Origin: Alkalihalobacillus sp. LMS39
GTDB lineage: Bacteria; Bacillota; Bacilli; Bacillales; Bacillaceae_F
Direction of reading: 5' to 3'
Assembly (NCBI RefSeq): GCF_022812285.1
Contig: NZ_CP093300.1
Coordinates: 2,542,001 to 2,606,000 of the forward strand
Length of the DNA stretch: 64,000 nt
Shown: positions 40,666 through 50,276 of the stretch, in pieces
How the letters are laid out: every line of letters begins with the position of its first letter
How positions within the stretch are numbered: position 1 is the first letter of the stretch
Program-made: the position numbers and the translations under genes
Notes under the pieces: generated by a model
The model's database searches: none
The model's input: the letters and a program-made list of their open reading frames with translations, nothing else
Told to the model about the DNA's origin: nothing

Positions 40666-43600
40666 TTATTTCGGTGTTCCTTCTACGATTCGTCCTGATG
40701 ATAGGGTGTAAACACCAGTCCCAAATTGATAGTTTCGACCTTGGTTATTATCCCATTGACCACTTCCGTTATTAAAAACAGCCGTGAGACCATTTTGTGA
40801 ACCTAAATCAATCGTTACAACAGAATAGCCAGAGTGTTCAGAAGAACGTTGCATTCTGACGCCAGGAGACTGTGTCCATTGACCACCATTGATAGCATAA
40901 TGAATATGTGGATTGGACCATCCTGTATGGTAATAAATTTGAGTGAACTGTTTCGTAGGTTCACCTTCACTAATTTTACCGTTCATTACGGTAAACGTTC
41001 CTAAACCAAACGTATAATCCCGTCCTTGATTATTATCCCATTGACCATGACCATTATTAAAGGCAGCGACAATTCCTTCAGCATCACCTACATTAATCGT
41101 AATTTTAGAAAAACCAGGCTTATCTGAAGGAGACATGGCTTCCCCAGGAGCTGTCGTCCACGAGCCACCCACTGGTTTATAATGAATATAAGGAGACTCA
41201 AACCCATTATAATAGATAGTCACTTCGTTTTCTTCTATGTTTGTTCCTTTTGTAGTGAACGTAATTTTTTCACTTCGATCTGATTCTCCAATCAAATTAA
41301 AAGCCGTTACTGTAAAAGAATAGTCTGTTTCTGAAGTGAGATCTTCTAGTGTAATTGATTCGTTTGTTGTTTCTTGTACAATATTGTTTTCTTCATCATA
41401 CAGTCGGTAACCTTCCACAACACCAGCGACTACATCCCAAGAAATAACCGCTGATGTGTCAGTGACTTGATGAACATCTATATTTTGCGGTGTGTTTGGT
41501 TTTGTTGGCTCTTCTGGATTTTGATTATGCCAAGAGCCGTCATACCACCCTTCTTTATCACGGAAATACCCTGGTTGACTTCGGCCTGGAGTTTGATTCC
41601 CTTGATTATCTTTAAAAATAACAAAGGCTTCTTCAACACCACTAATGGTATATTGATACCAGTCGCCACCGGAATGTTCCATGTTCGGAGCGTTAGCCCA
41701 TGTCGGTTCAGTTACAGTTGGATTTGTACCATAGTAATATAATTGAGGTTGTCCCCAAGAAGATGGTTTTTTGAAGTGAATCGTTAACCCTTCAATTTTT
41801 GTATACGTATACTGTTCTTCTGTATCACCGTATTCATTTTGACCCCAAAGCCTTAATGTTATCTCATCGCCATGAATGGATTCCTCACCAATAACAATGG
41901 TTTCCCCATTCTCATAAGGAATACCGTCATCCTTTGGATTACTCCCATCAATACTATAATAAGCATCCGTTGTATTTTTTGACTTTAATGTGATTTCAAC
42001 AGACTCTGTTGTAAATGTTCCACCAGGAGGCGTTGCTGAAACGCTTACATATGCTGGTGTTTTTGTAAATGTATATTCTTCTGTTGCAATTCCCAGTTCA
42101 TTTTCAGCAAATAATTTCAATGTGAGTGATTCATTAACAGCTAAATTTGCACCAATGGAAATCACATCTCCGTCAGTAAAGGCAATCCCTTCTCCGCTTG
42201 CCTCAGAACCATCGATCGTATAATAACCTTGTTCCGCTCCAGAAACCGTTAATTCCACATCAATTTCCTCTGTATCAAATTCTCCACCACCTGGATTTGC
42301 AGAGAGAATCGGCAGTTCAGATTTAACTTCTTCTATTAGAACAACACCGTTAGCGTGAGCTTCAAATGTAACATGTCCATTCGATACTGTTGCTGTTTGC
42401 CCTGTATAGAAATCCCGCAATTCAACTCCGTTATTAAATACAGAAGAGACATCAATTGTAGTAGAACCATTTGCACCTATAGAAACAACAACTCGATCAT
42501 CATCATGCACACGACTAAATGTATATGGACTGCTTCCGATTTGTTGGTGACTTCCTGCTCCTATCGAAACATGATTATTACGAAATTGCCCCATTTTTTG
42601 CCAATGTTCAAGAACTTGTTCATTAATCGAATCCCAATTCATTGAAGAACGGGTACCTTGGTGAGAATCAGAGCCTGTTGGACCAAACGGACGAGCTGTT
42701 TCATCTCCATAAAACACTTGAACGGCCCCTGGCAATAACATTAAATATGTTCCACCATCAAGAAGACGATTTCTCGGATACAACATCGTATCATGCTGTG
42801 AGATATAACTTAACACATTAAATGTAGGGTCAGAATTAATGTCACGCGCATAACGAGAAAAAGTCGACTCCATTGTTGCTAAATTATAAGCTGGACCATT
42901 GCCATGTTCTCCTTGGAATGTAAAGTTGATGACAGAATCAAAGCCATTATCAAAATATGAACTTCTTCCTACACCATGGCCCCATACTTCGGCAACCATC
43001 CAAAAGTCATCATCCCAATTTGCACCAGGTTTATCTGGATTATTTTCTCTCCATGTCCAAAGCGCTTCATTTGCTGCTTGTTTCAATTGGTCCCAACGAT
43101 CCATTTCAACATGCTTTGCCGTATCGACACGAAATCCATCAATACCAAATTCTTCAACCCAAGCGGATAGCCATTTTACAATATAATCTGCCGGAGCAAT
43201 TCCTAAGTCTTGTCGTAAATCGCTAGCAGCAGGTACAATCCAATTGTCAAATCCGTTTGATTCTTGCTGCCATTTTGTTTGCAATAATGGAGGTAATCCG
43301 ACGCTATGAGTTAACTCGGTCCGAAAGTCAGGTAAACCAGCTAAACACATTGTAATTTCGCTGTTACCACAGCGCTCGTACCCACCAATATCGGCTCTAA
43401 TCCAATTTCCCCACCAATTTCTCCATGCGTTCGAATTATTATAATCAATTTGTTCATGGTGGCTATGCCAAGTTTGTCCTTGTCCAGGTGTCCAAGATGA
43501 ATTTAATTGTTGGGTACCAAATCCGTATTGCTCCATATCTTTTAATGTATTATAACCAGGATGGTTCATTACAACATCAAGGACAACTCGGATTCCATTT

Positions 43601-44097
43601 TCATGTGCGGTATCAACAAATTCTCGCATTTCTTCTACAGTTCCCATATTTTGGTCAACTGTCGTGTAATCTAGGGCGTAATACCCATGAAAAGCATAAT
43701 GGGCAAAATCACCATCTGACCCACCGCCAACCCAGCCGTGTATTTGCTCATATGGTGCGGTAATCCAAATCGCATTAATCCCTAAATCAGTAAAGTATCC
43801 TTCATTTAATTTGTCCGTTAACCCTTGAAGGTCACCACCATGGAATGTACCTATATTTTGACCCCATGCATCTTTTTGTGGCCTGCCATACGAATTGTTA
43901 TTTGATGGATTACCATCGTTAAAACGATCCGTCATCGCAAAATAGACTGTAGCATTATCCCAAGTAAAATTGTCTGATTGTTCTGCTGCTTGTACAAAAG
44001 AAAGATTACTTGGTTGTACATATGGCATGATTGATGATACAACTAAAACAAATACAAAAAACAAACACATCGACACACGATTTTTTACAACGTTCAT
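40666..44097 (-). CDS. Secreted multidomain alpha-amylase (GH13) with starch-binding modules
   Basis: 1143 residues. It has a signal peptide (about 1-38, ending VQAA) and a GH13 catalytic domain (about 45-560) with DVVMNH (174-179), GFRVDTAKH with nucleophile Asp325, acid/base Glu370 in VAEVW, and SQHD (Asp436). Two chitobiase-like repeats follow (about 590-670 and 675-760, LSANPGGGEF and VSATPPGGTF), then a CBM26-like module (about 765-860), a fibronectin III domain (about 870-955) and two CBM25 repeats (about 965-1055 and 1060-1143, each with WDNNQGR-Y-F). It hydrolyses raw or soluble starch outside the cell. cre-like sites lie upstream. Confidence 0.9.
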   Translation of the reverse strand: MNVVKNRVSMCLFFVFVLVVSSIMPYVQPSNLSFVQAAEQSDNFTWDNATVYFAMTDRFNDGNPSNNNSYGRPQKDAWGQNIGTFHGGDLQGLTDKLNEGYFTDLGINAIWITAPYEQIHGWVGGGSDGDFAHYAFHGYYALDYTTVDQNMGTVEEMREFVDTAHENGIRVVLDVVMNHPGYNTLKDMEQYGFGTQQLNSSWTPGQGQTWHSHHEQIDYNNSNAWRNWWGNWIRADIGGYERCGNSEITMCLAGLPDFRTELTHSVGLPPLLQTKWQQESNGFDNWIVPAASDLRQDLGIAPADYIVKWLSAWVEEFGIDGFRVDTAKHVEMDRWDQLKQAANEALWTWRENNPDKPGANWDDDFWMVAEVWGHGVGRSSYFDNGFDSVINFTFQGEHGNGPAYNLATMESTFSRYARDINSDPTFNVLSYISQHDTMLYPRNRLLDGGTYLMLLPGAVQVFYGDETARPFGPTGSDSHQGTRSSMNWDSINEQVLEHWQKMGQFRNNHVSIGAGSHQQIGSSPYTFSRVHDDDRVVVSIGANGSTTIDVSSVFNNGVELRDFYTGQTATVSNGHVTFEAHANGVVLIEEVKSELPILSANPGGGEFDTEEIDVELTVSGAEQGYYTIDGSEASGEGIAFTDGDVISIGANLAVNESLTLKLFAENELGIATEEYTFTKTPAYVSVSATPPGGTFTTESVEITLKSKNTTDAYYSIDGSNPKDDGIPYENGETIVIGEESIHGDEITLRLWGQNEYGDTEEQYTYTKIEGLTIHFKKPSSWGQPQLYYYGTNPTVTEPTWANAPNMEHSGGDWYQYTISGVEEAFVIFKDNQGNQTPGRSQPGYFRDKEGWYDGSWHNQNPEEPTKPNTPQNIDVHQVTDTSAVISWDVVAGVVEGYRLYDEENNIVQETTNESITLEDLTSETDYSFTVTAFNLIGESDRSEKITFTTKGTNIEENEVTIYYNGFESPYIHYKPVGGSWTTAPGEAMSPSDKPGFSKITINVGDAEGIVAAFNNGHGQWDNNQGRDYTFGLGTFTVMNGKISEGEPTKQFTQIYYHTGWSNPHIHYAINGGQWTQSPGVRMQRSSEHSGYSVVTIDLGSQNGLTAVFNNGSGQWDNNQGRNYQFGTGVYTLSSGRIVEGTPK

Positions 44098-44125
44098 TTC
44101 TCATCCCCATTTCCTTTTATCTTGC

Positions 44126-44137
44126 GCAATCGATTGC
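44126..44137. promoter_or_regulatory. LacI-type palindrome upstream of amylase
   Basis: GCAATCGATTGC, a perfect 12-bp palindrome with the central CG typical of LacI/GalR operators, 28 bases before the start codon. Confidence 0.45.
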
Positions 44138-44201
44138 ACGTTTTCACAAAAAAAAATTTCTATGTTTCCCCCCTTTCTTGAACATAAAGTATTTTTTGTA
44201 G

Positions 44202-44217
44202 TGAAAACGCTTTCGCA
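44202..44217. promoter_or_regulatory. cre site upstream of amylase
   Basis: TGAAAACGCTTTCGCA matches the CcpA consensus TGWAANCGNTNWCA with one mismatch, about 105 bases before the start. Confidence 0.55.
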
Positions 44218-44374
44218 ATTTAATATAACATATTTTTGTGTATATTTTTCAAATATTTTTAAAATTCATTCTATTGAACTGTGTTTTTTCCAATTTCTTA
44301 AAGCAACCAGGATGTCTATTGATAAAATAGCATTAGTAGTAAATATAGAACATCTTTCACATATTTCCACAAAG

Positions 44375-44407
44375 AAAATTCCCAACTCAGCATGAATTGG
44401 GAAGAAT
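44375..44407 (-). terminator. Terminator
   Basis: TTCCCAA / TTGGGAA stem; on the minus strand it is followed by TTTTCTTT. Confidence 0.75.
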
Positions 44408-44413
44408 TTATTA

Positions 44414-44821
44414 TTAGTTTGTACGTTCAGAATGCTCTTCTGATTCAATTTGTTCATACCAGTTATCAAGCACTTTTGCGTCTAACACTTTATCTTCAAT
44501 ATATCCAACTTGTTTCTCTAAAAAGGCAGTTTTCCATTCGATGCCTAATTCATCAGCAAGAGTTATAATCGTTAGCAATTCTTGCCACGCTACATAACGT
44601 TTGTACCAGAAAAATTGAGGTTGCTCACTCATATAAGGATACAAATTATCAAACTCTGTATGTTTACAATCAATCGTTCGTTCAAATTGAACTTTTGCCT
44701 CTGACACTTTTGTATTAAAAAACTGTTGTAATTTTTCCAGTTCCAACTCTTCTCCCACCTTTTCCGAGATCTTTTTTCTATCTTTCTCTAATAATTTACC
44801 ATATAGATTCAAAGGATTCAA
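44414..44821 (-). CDS. Conserved-looking hypothetical protein, 135 residues
   Basis: A helical, charged protein with an aromatic core segment (LYPYMSEQPQFFWYKRYVAWQELLTII). No TM or signal peptide. The layout recalls YpoC-type proteins, but I cannot confirm that. The only start in frame is a TTG at 44821 without a clear ribosome site, and the sequence upstream still reads like protein (VHIIGNRLENLPL), so the true start may be further up or affected by a frameshift. Confidence 0.55.
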   Translation of the reverse strand: MNPLNLYGKLLEKDRKKISEKVGEELELEKLQQFFNTKVSEAKVQFERTIDCKHTEFDNLYPYMSEQPQFFWYKRYVAWQELLTIITLADELGIEWKTAFLEKQVGYIEDKVLDAKVLDNWYEQIESEEHSERTN

Positions 44822-44935
44822 AGGAAGATTTTCTAATCTATTGCCAATAATATGAACTTTATTAATAACATCATCTAATTATAATTTCTTTTTTATTTTA
44901 ATTACTCTGCAACCAGTAAACAAAGTAAAAGCGAA

Positions 44936-44963
44936 AGAGCTGCCGAGAAACCTCGACAGCTAG
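44936..44963 (-). terminator. Terminator of parC
   Basis: AGCTGCCGAG-AAA-CCTCGACAGCT; T-rich on the minus strand beyond it. Confidence 0.8.
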
Positions 44964-44985
44964 ACTGTTCTTCAAATAACTTTTA

Positions 44986-47418
44986 TTATTCGCTTTTATT
45001 TATAATTTTCCGACGTAGCCCTGTAACTTCCCCATCTTTAGCAGCATCTAAAATAAATGAGCCGTTACTGTAACGGTCACTTTTCTTCATCTCAAACGGG
45101 ACAACAGTTTCCTCAATTTGTGTTTTAGTATCGATGACAAATGTATCTTTTTCATGAACAAGTTCAAATCCAACGATACGATGTGGGTTTGATTTTAATT
45201 CGCGCAACATAATTAATCCACGTTTTGCTCTGGTTGATTTATCAAACTCTGTTATTGACATTTTCTTGGCCGCACCACGTTGGGTAAGAACAAATAAATT
45301 AACATCATCATCAAGACTAAAGGAATGACCATTAACAACAAAATCTTCAGCCTTTAAGTTAATTCCTTTAACACCAGCTGCTCGCTGACCGACCACATTA
45401 ATTTCTTCTTCACTAAACCACAATCCATAACCGGTGTGTGTCGCTAAAATAATTTCACTGCTACCAGTTGTTCGAATGACATTGACAACCTCATCTTCTT
45501 CTTTCACTTTTACAGCCACTAATGGTTTTGTATACCGTTGTGCTTTATAAAGAGAAAGCTGTGAACGTTTAACCATTCCATATTTTGTGATAAACAGTAA
45601 AAATTCATTTTCACTAAACTCCGAAACCGTCATAGCGGACAGAATTTCATCATCACGGTCAATACTAACTAAGTTCGCTACATGTTGGCCATTGTCTTTC
45701 CACCGTATATCAGGTAGTTGATGCACAGGCAAATGTAAGTAGTTTCCTTGTTTCGTAAAAACTAATAATGTGTCAGTTGTATTTGTATCAAACTGCCCAA
45801 GAAGATAATCTTCTTCTTTCATTCCTGGGTCTTCTCCATTTGAAGCGGTAAATGAGCGAATACTCGTTCTTTTCACATAACCATCTTTTGTGACAGATAC
45901 TATAACATCCTCAGATGGAACAAGAACTTCTAAATTAATTTTGATTTCTTCAATCTCATCTTCAATGACTGTTCTACGCTCATCAGAAAAGCGCTTTTTA
46001 ATATCAAGCAATTCTTTTTTAATCACTTTAATTAAGATGGCTTCACTTTGTAAAATTGCTTCTAACTGTTGAATTTTCTTCTTTAATTCATCCGCTTCTT
46101 CTTGCAGTGTTGTAATATCGGTATTCGTTAAGCGGTAAAGCTGTAACGTGACAATCGCTTCAGCTTGTGCTTCAGTAAAATCAAATTTATTAATAAGGTT
46201 GTTTTTTGCATCCCGCTTATCATTTGAGGCGCGAATGGTTTCAATCACCTCATCTAAAATCGAAATCGCTTTAATTAACCCCTCAACAATATGTTCACGT
46301 TCTTTTGCTTTACGGAGTTCATATTGTGTTCGTTTCGTCACAACTTCTTTACGATGACCTACATAAGCCTCTAACAACTTTTTAATGCCGACAAGTTGTG
46401 GAGTCCGATTTAAAATCGCAACCATATTAAAGCTGTACGTGACTTGAAGGTCAGTATTTTTATATAAATAATTTAAAATGGCATTTGCATCTGCTTCTTT
46501 TTTAAGTTCCACGACAATTCTTAACCCTGTACGATCCGTATCATCACGAACTTCTGCAATTCCATCAACCTTCTTATCAAAGCGTAATTCATCCATCTTT
46601 TTCACAAGATTTGCTTTAACAATTTCATATGGAATTTCAGTAATGATAATTTGTTGTCTTCCACCTTTAATGTCTTCAATTTCTGCTTTCGCACGAAGCA
46701 CAACTTTTCCTTTTCCTGTTTCATACGCTTGGCGGATGCCATCAATCCCTTGCGCAATTCCACCGGTTGGGAAGTCTGGACCTTTTACATATTTCATAAT
46801 ATCTGAAACAGTACAATCTGGCTTCTCCATTTGTAAAATGGCCGCATCAATGACTTCACCTAAATGGTGAGGCGGAATATCTGTCGCATAACCAGCGGAA
46901 ATCCCTGTTGAACCATTGACAAGTAAATTCGGAAACATCGCAGGGAGAACAACGGGTTCACTTTGTGTATCATCAAAATTCGGTATAAACTCAACCGTTT
47001 CTTTATCAATATCTCGAAGTAATTCAGAAGAAATCGCTGATAAACGTGCTTCTGTATAACGCATCGCTGCTGGTGGGTCACCATCAATCGAACCATTGTT
47101 CCCATGCATTTCAATTAATACATTCCGAACTTTCCAATCTTGACTCATTCGAATCATTGCTTCATAAACAGAAGAATCACCATGAGGATGGTAATTACCG
47201 ATAACATTACCGACTGTTTTTGCTGCTTTACGGAATGGCTTGTCCGCGACATTGCCGTCGCTAAACATGGCATATAATATTCTCCGTTGTACAGGTTTTA
47301 AACCATCCCGAGCATCCGGAAGGGCTCGGTCTTGGATAATATATTTACTATAGCGACCAAAACGATCACCAATGACTTCTTCTAAAGGAAGATCTAAGTA
47401 ACGTTCTGACTGTGTCAT
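44986..47418 (-). CDS. parC: DNA topoisomerase IV subunit A
   Basis: 810 residues. The catalytic Tyr121 lies in AMRYTEARLS. The quinolone region reads HPHGDSSVYEAM, with the Ser and Glu that are changed in resistant strains both intact (Ser82 and Glu86 here). The C-terminal beta-pinwheel repeats follow (about 500-800). It pairs with ParE to decatenate daughter chromosomes. It starts 3 bases after the parE stop, the usual operon. Confidence 0.95.
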   Translation of the reverse strand: MTQSERYLDLPLEEVIGDRFGRYSKYIIQDRALPDARDGLKPVQRRILYAMFSDGNVADKPFRKAAKTVGNVIGNYHPHGDSSVYEAMIRMSQDWKVRNVLIEMHGNNGSIDGDPPAAMRYTEARLSAISSELLRDIDKETVEFIPNFDDTQSEPVVLPAMFPNLLVNGSTGISAGYATDIPPHHLGEVIDAAILQMEKPDCTVSDIMKYVKGPDFPTGGIAQGIDGIRQAYETGKGKVVLRAKAEIEDIKGGRQQIIITEIPYEIVKANLVKKMDELRFDKKVDGIAEVRDDTDRTGLRIVVELKKEADANAILNYLYKNTDLQVTYSFNMVAILNRTPQLVGIKKLLEAYVGHRKEVVTKRTQYELRKAKEREHIVEGLIKAISILDEVIETIRASNDKRDAKNNLINKFDFTEAQAEAIVTLQLYRLTNTDITTLQEEADELKKKIQQLEAILQSEAILIKVIKKELLDIKKRFSDERRTVIEDEIEEIKINLEVLVPSEDVIVSVTKDGYVKRTSIRSFTASNGEDPGMKEEDYLLGQFDTNTTDTLLVFTKQGNYLHLPVHQLPDIRWKDNGQHVANLVSIDRDDEILSAMTVSEFSENEFLLFITKYGMVKRSQLSLYKAQRYTKPLVAVKVKEEDEVVNVIRTTGSSEIILATHTGYGLWFSEEEINVVGQRAAGVKGINLKAEDFVVNGHSFSLDDDVNLFVLTQRGAAKKMSITEFDKSTRAKRGLIMLRELKSNPHRIVGFELVHEKDTFVIDTKTQIEETVVPFEMKKSDRYSNGSFILDAAKDGEVTGLRRKIINKSE

Positions 47419-47421
47419 GTA

Positions 47422-49395
47422 TTATTCCTCCTCCGTTACGATTAGATTTTCGTTTTCAAGAATATTGGAGTCTTCTTCCAACCCAAACGCTACATGTGAT
47501 TCAATCCATTTACGTCGAGGTTCAACCTTATCTCCCATAAGAGTAGAGACTCGTCTTTCTGCTCTTGCGATATCGTCTATTTTCACACGGATAAGCGTTC
47601 TAGTTTCTGGGTCCATTGTCGTTTCCCATAATTGTGTCGCATTCATTTCACCAAGACCTTTGTAGCGTTGCAATGTATATCCTTTTCCAACTTTATCAAT
47701 CGCTTCTTGCAAGCCACGCTCATCCCATGCATATTCTATAATTTCTTTTTTCCCTGACCCTTTACTAATTTTATAAAGAGGAGGTAAGGCAATATACACT
47801 TTCCCCGCTTCAATTAACGGTTTCATATATCGATAAAAGAAGGTTAGCAACAATACTTGAATATGTGCTCCATCTGTATCTGCATCTGTCATGATTACAA
47901 CTTTATCGTAATTGATATCTTCAATGGTAAAATCAGCGCCTACCCCGGCACCAATCGCATGAATAATCGTACGAATTTCTTCATTTTTCATAATATCATC
48001 AATTTTTGCTTTTTCGGTATTGATGACTTTTCCTCGAAGCGGTAAAACTGCTTGGAATTTTCGGTCACGACCTTGCTTCGCTGACCCACCTGCTGAGTCA
48101 CCCTCCACTAAATAAAGTTCATTTCGACTCGGATTTTTCGATTGAGCAGGTGTTAGTTTTCCACTTAATAACACATCTTTTCGTTTGTTTTTCTTGCCAC
48201 TTCGCGCTTCTTCCCTAGCTTTTCTTGCCGCTTCTCTCGCTTGTGCCGCTTTAACTGCCTTTTTAATTAGCATCGCACTCATGTCTGGATTTTCTTCAAA
48301 AAAGAAGCTCAACTTTTCAGAGACAATCGCATCAACAGCAGATCTTGCTTCTGGTGTCCCAAGTTTCCCTTTTGTTTGACCTTCAAACTGGAGTTTTTCT
48401 TCTGGTACACGTACCGAAACAATCGCCGTAAATCCTTCACGAATGTCTGATCCGTCTAAATTTTTATCTTTATCTTTTAAAAGCTTAATTTTCCTCGCAT
48501 ACTCATTCACCGCACGTGTAACTGCAGATTTTGCACCTGATTCATGAGTACCACCATCTTTTGTACGGACATTATTAACAAAAGAAAGTACATTTTCCGT
48601 ATAACCATCATTCCATTGGAAAGCAAACTCCATCTCAATTCCATTTTGTTCCCCGCTTAAAGAAACTACTGGATGAAGTGTTTCTTTATCTTCATTCAAA
48701 TAATCAACAAATGCTTCGATTCCCGTTTCAAAACAAAAAGATTCTTGTTGTTCTTTATCTTTGCGTTTATCGATCAACTCAATTTCTAATCCTTTTAATA
48801 AAAACGCCGCTTCACGAAGACGTTCTGATAATGTTTCGAAATTATAAGTTGTCACACTAAAAATCGTCGGGTCTGGTTTAAAATGAAGGGTAGTTCCTGT
48901 TTTTCGACTGTTTCCGGTTATCTCAAGTGTTGTAACAGGCTTTCCTCCTTTTTCAAAACGTTGCTTATATACTTTTCCATCTCGTTTGATTTCAACGACA
49001 AGCCATTCAGACAATGCATTAACAACGGAAGCACCTACACCATGTAATCCTCCACTTGTCGCATATCCCCCTTGACCGAACTTCCCACCAGCATGTAACA
49101 CAGTTAAAATTACTTCCGGTGTCGGTTTTCCTGTACTATGCATTCCCGTAGGCATACCACGACCTTGGTCAGATACACTAATGCTGTTGTCATTATGTAT
49201 AGTGACAGTTATATTATTGCCGTGACCTGCTAATGCTTCATCAACGGCATTATCGACAATTTCATAGACGAGGTGATGTAAACCACGACTATCAGTTGAA
49301 CCAATATACATCCCCGGGCGCTTTCTAACCGCCTCAAGTCCCTCTAATACTTGAATCGCATCATCATTGTAGTCGAATGTTTGTTTTGTAGCCAA
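47422..49395 (-). CDS. parE: DNA topoisomerase IV subunit B
   Basis: 657 residues. The GHKL ATPase N-terminus (YEIVDNAVDEALAGH, GRGMPTG, GGLHGVGASVVNALS), transducer domain, TOPRIM domain (VEGDSAGGSAKQGRDR and DADTDGAHIQ) and the C-terminal GLGEMNATQLWETTM block are all present. The TTG start follows AAAGGAG. ParE rather than GyrB by its pairing with parC and its neighbour yneT. Confidence 0.95.
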   Translation of the reverse strand: MATKQTFDYNDDAIQVLEGLEAVRKRPGMYIGSTDSRGLHHLVYEIVDNAVDEALAGHGNNITVTIHNDNSISVSDQGRGMPTGMHSTGKPTPEVILTVLHAGGKFGQGGYATSGGLHGVGASVVNALSEWLVVEIKRDGKVYKQRFEKGGKPVTTLEITGNSRKTGTTLHFKPDPTIFSVTTYNFETLSERLREAAFLLKGLEIELIDKRKDKEQQESFCFETGIEAFVDYLNEDKETLHPVVSLSGEQNGIEMEFAFQWNDGYTENVLSFVNNVRTKDGGTHESGAKSAVTRAVNEYARKIKLLKDKDKNLDGSDIREGFTAIVSVRVPEEKLQFEGQTKGKLGTPEARSAVDAIVSEKLSFFFEENPDMSAMLIKKAVKAAQAREAARKAREEARSGKKNKRKDVLLSGKLTPAQSKNPSRNELYLVEGDSAGGSAKQGRDRKFQAVLPLRGKVINTEKAKIDDIMKNEEIRTIIHAIGAGVGADFTIEDINYDKVVIMTDADTDGAHIQVLLLTFFYRYMKPLIEAGKVYIALPPLYKISKGSGKKEIIEYAWDERGLQEAIDKVGKGYTLQRYKGLGEMNATQLWETTMDPETRTLIRVKIDDIARAERRVSTLMGDKVEPRRKWIESHVAFGLEEDSNILENENLIVTEEE

Positions 49396-49503
49396 AATTG
49401 CGACTCCTTTCCCTAACGTTTAATTATCTAATCACGTTTTTCTCTCTACATCGCTTCTTTTACATTTTATCTTTATATTTCGATTTAGCAACCGTTTTTT
49501 CAC

Positions 49504-49534
49504 CAAACTTTAAATTTAGACGATTTAAAGTTTG
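49504..49534. promoter_or_regulatory. 12-bp inverted repeat upstream of parE
   Basis: CAAACTTTAAAT, 7-base loop, ATTTAAAGTTTG, perfect, about 110 bases upstream of the parE start. Confidence 0.4.
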
Positions 49535-49596
49535 ACCTTTTAACCTAATATTTCATAACACAAAGTCATATTTTATCATAAATCATTGACGAAAAA

Positions 49597-49627
49597 AGTC
49601 CTTAACATGGCGAAATGCTAAGGACAA
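49597..49627 (-). terminator. Terminator of yneT-like gene
   Basis: GTCCTTA..CAT / ATG..TAAGGAC stem; on the minus strand it is followed by T6. Confidence 0.8.
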
Positions 49628-49633
49628 AGTTCA

Positions 49634-50047
49634 TTATTTAGTCATTGCATGTTCAACTTTTATACAACGGTCCATAATTGTTTTAATCCCATGCTCCTGT
49701 AAATACGCATATGCTTCTTCATTTTCTAATCCAAGTTGCGCCCAATATACATCCGCTTTAATCGCTACTGTGTCTTTAGCAACTTCTAGTAAATGTTCAC
49801 TTCTTCTGAATACATTTACAATATCGACATGTCCGTCAATTTCTTGAAGGCTTTTTACAGATTTCACACCTAAAACTTCTTCAACACTTGGATTCACAGG
49901 AATAATTTCATATCCGGCGTTTTGCATCGCTTCTGAAACCATATAAGACGTACGGTCAGGATTAGCTGATAATCCGACAACCGCAATTCGCTTTGCTTTT
50001 TTTAAAATGTCTTTAATCTCTTCTCTAGATGGATTTTCAATCATCAT
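49634..50047 (-). CDS. yneT: CoA-binding domain protein (YneT-like)
   Basis: 137 residues of the small CoA-binding (succinyl-CoA synthetase alpha N-terminal-like) family. A Rossmann-type glycine loop (AVVGLSANPDRTSYMV), NPSVEEVLG, and WAQLGLENEEAYAYLQEHGI are visible. B. subtilis yneT also precedes parE-parC. The metabolic role is unknown. Confidence 0.88.
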   Translation of the reverse strand: MMIENPSREEIKDILKKAKRIAVVGLSANPDRTSYMVSEAMQNAGYEIIPVNPSVEEVLGVKSVKSLQEIDGHVDIVNVFRRSEHLLEVAKDTVAIKADVYWAQLGLENEEAYAYLQEHGIKTIMDRCIKVEHAMTK

Positions 50048-50241
50048 CTTTTTTCCTCCTATAACAGCAATCGTTCTATTTTACTAACATTCAACAAGAA
50101 ACTGTGAATTCCCTTCTTTTCCTTTTACCATTTTACACTGAACATCCAGTTTTGTTCTACCTAGTTTTATCCGATGTCCTCAGAAACTAAACATCTCAAT
50201 TACATTATTCAATATTTGGCGCTTTTAACAAATAAGTAAGA

Positions 50242-50269
50242 AGCTGTTGACAGTGGCGTCAACAGCTTC
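50242..50269. terminator. Terminator-like hairpin
   Basis: AAGCTGTTGAC, 6-base loop, GTCAACAGCTT, just past the stop of the minus-strand Gln-rich gene. Confidence 0.65.
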
Positions 50270-50276
50270 CCTGTGA

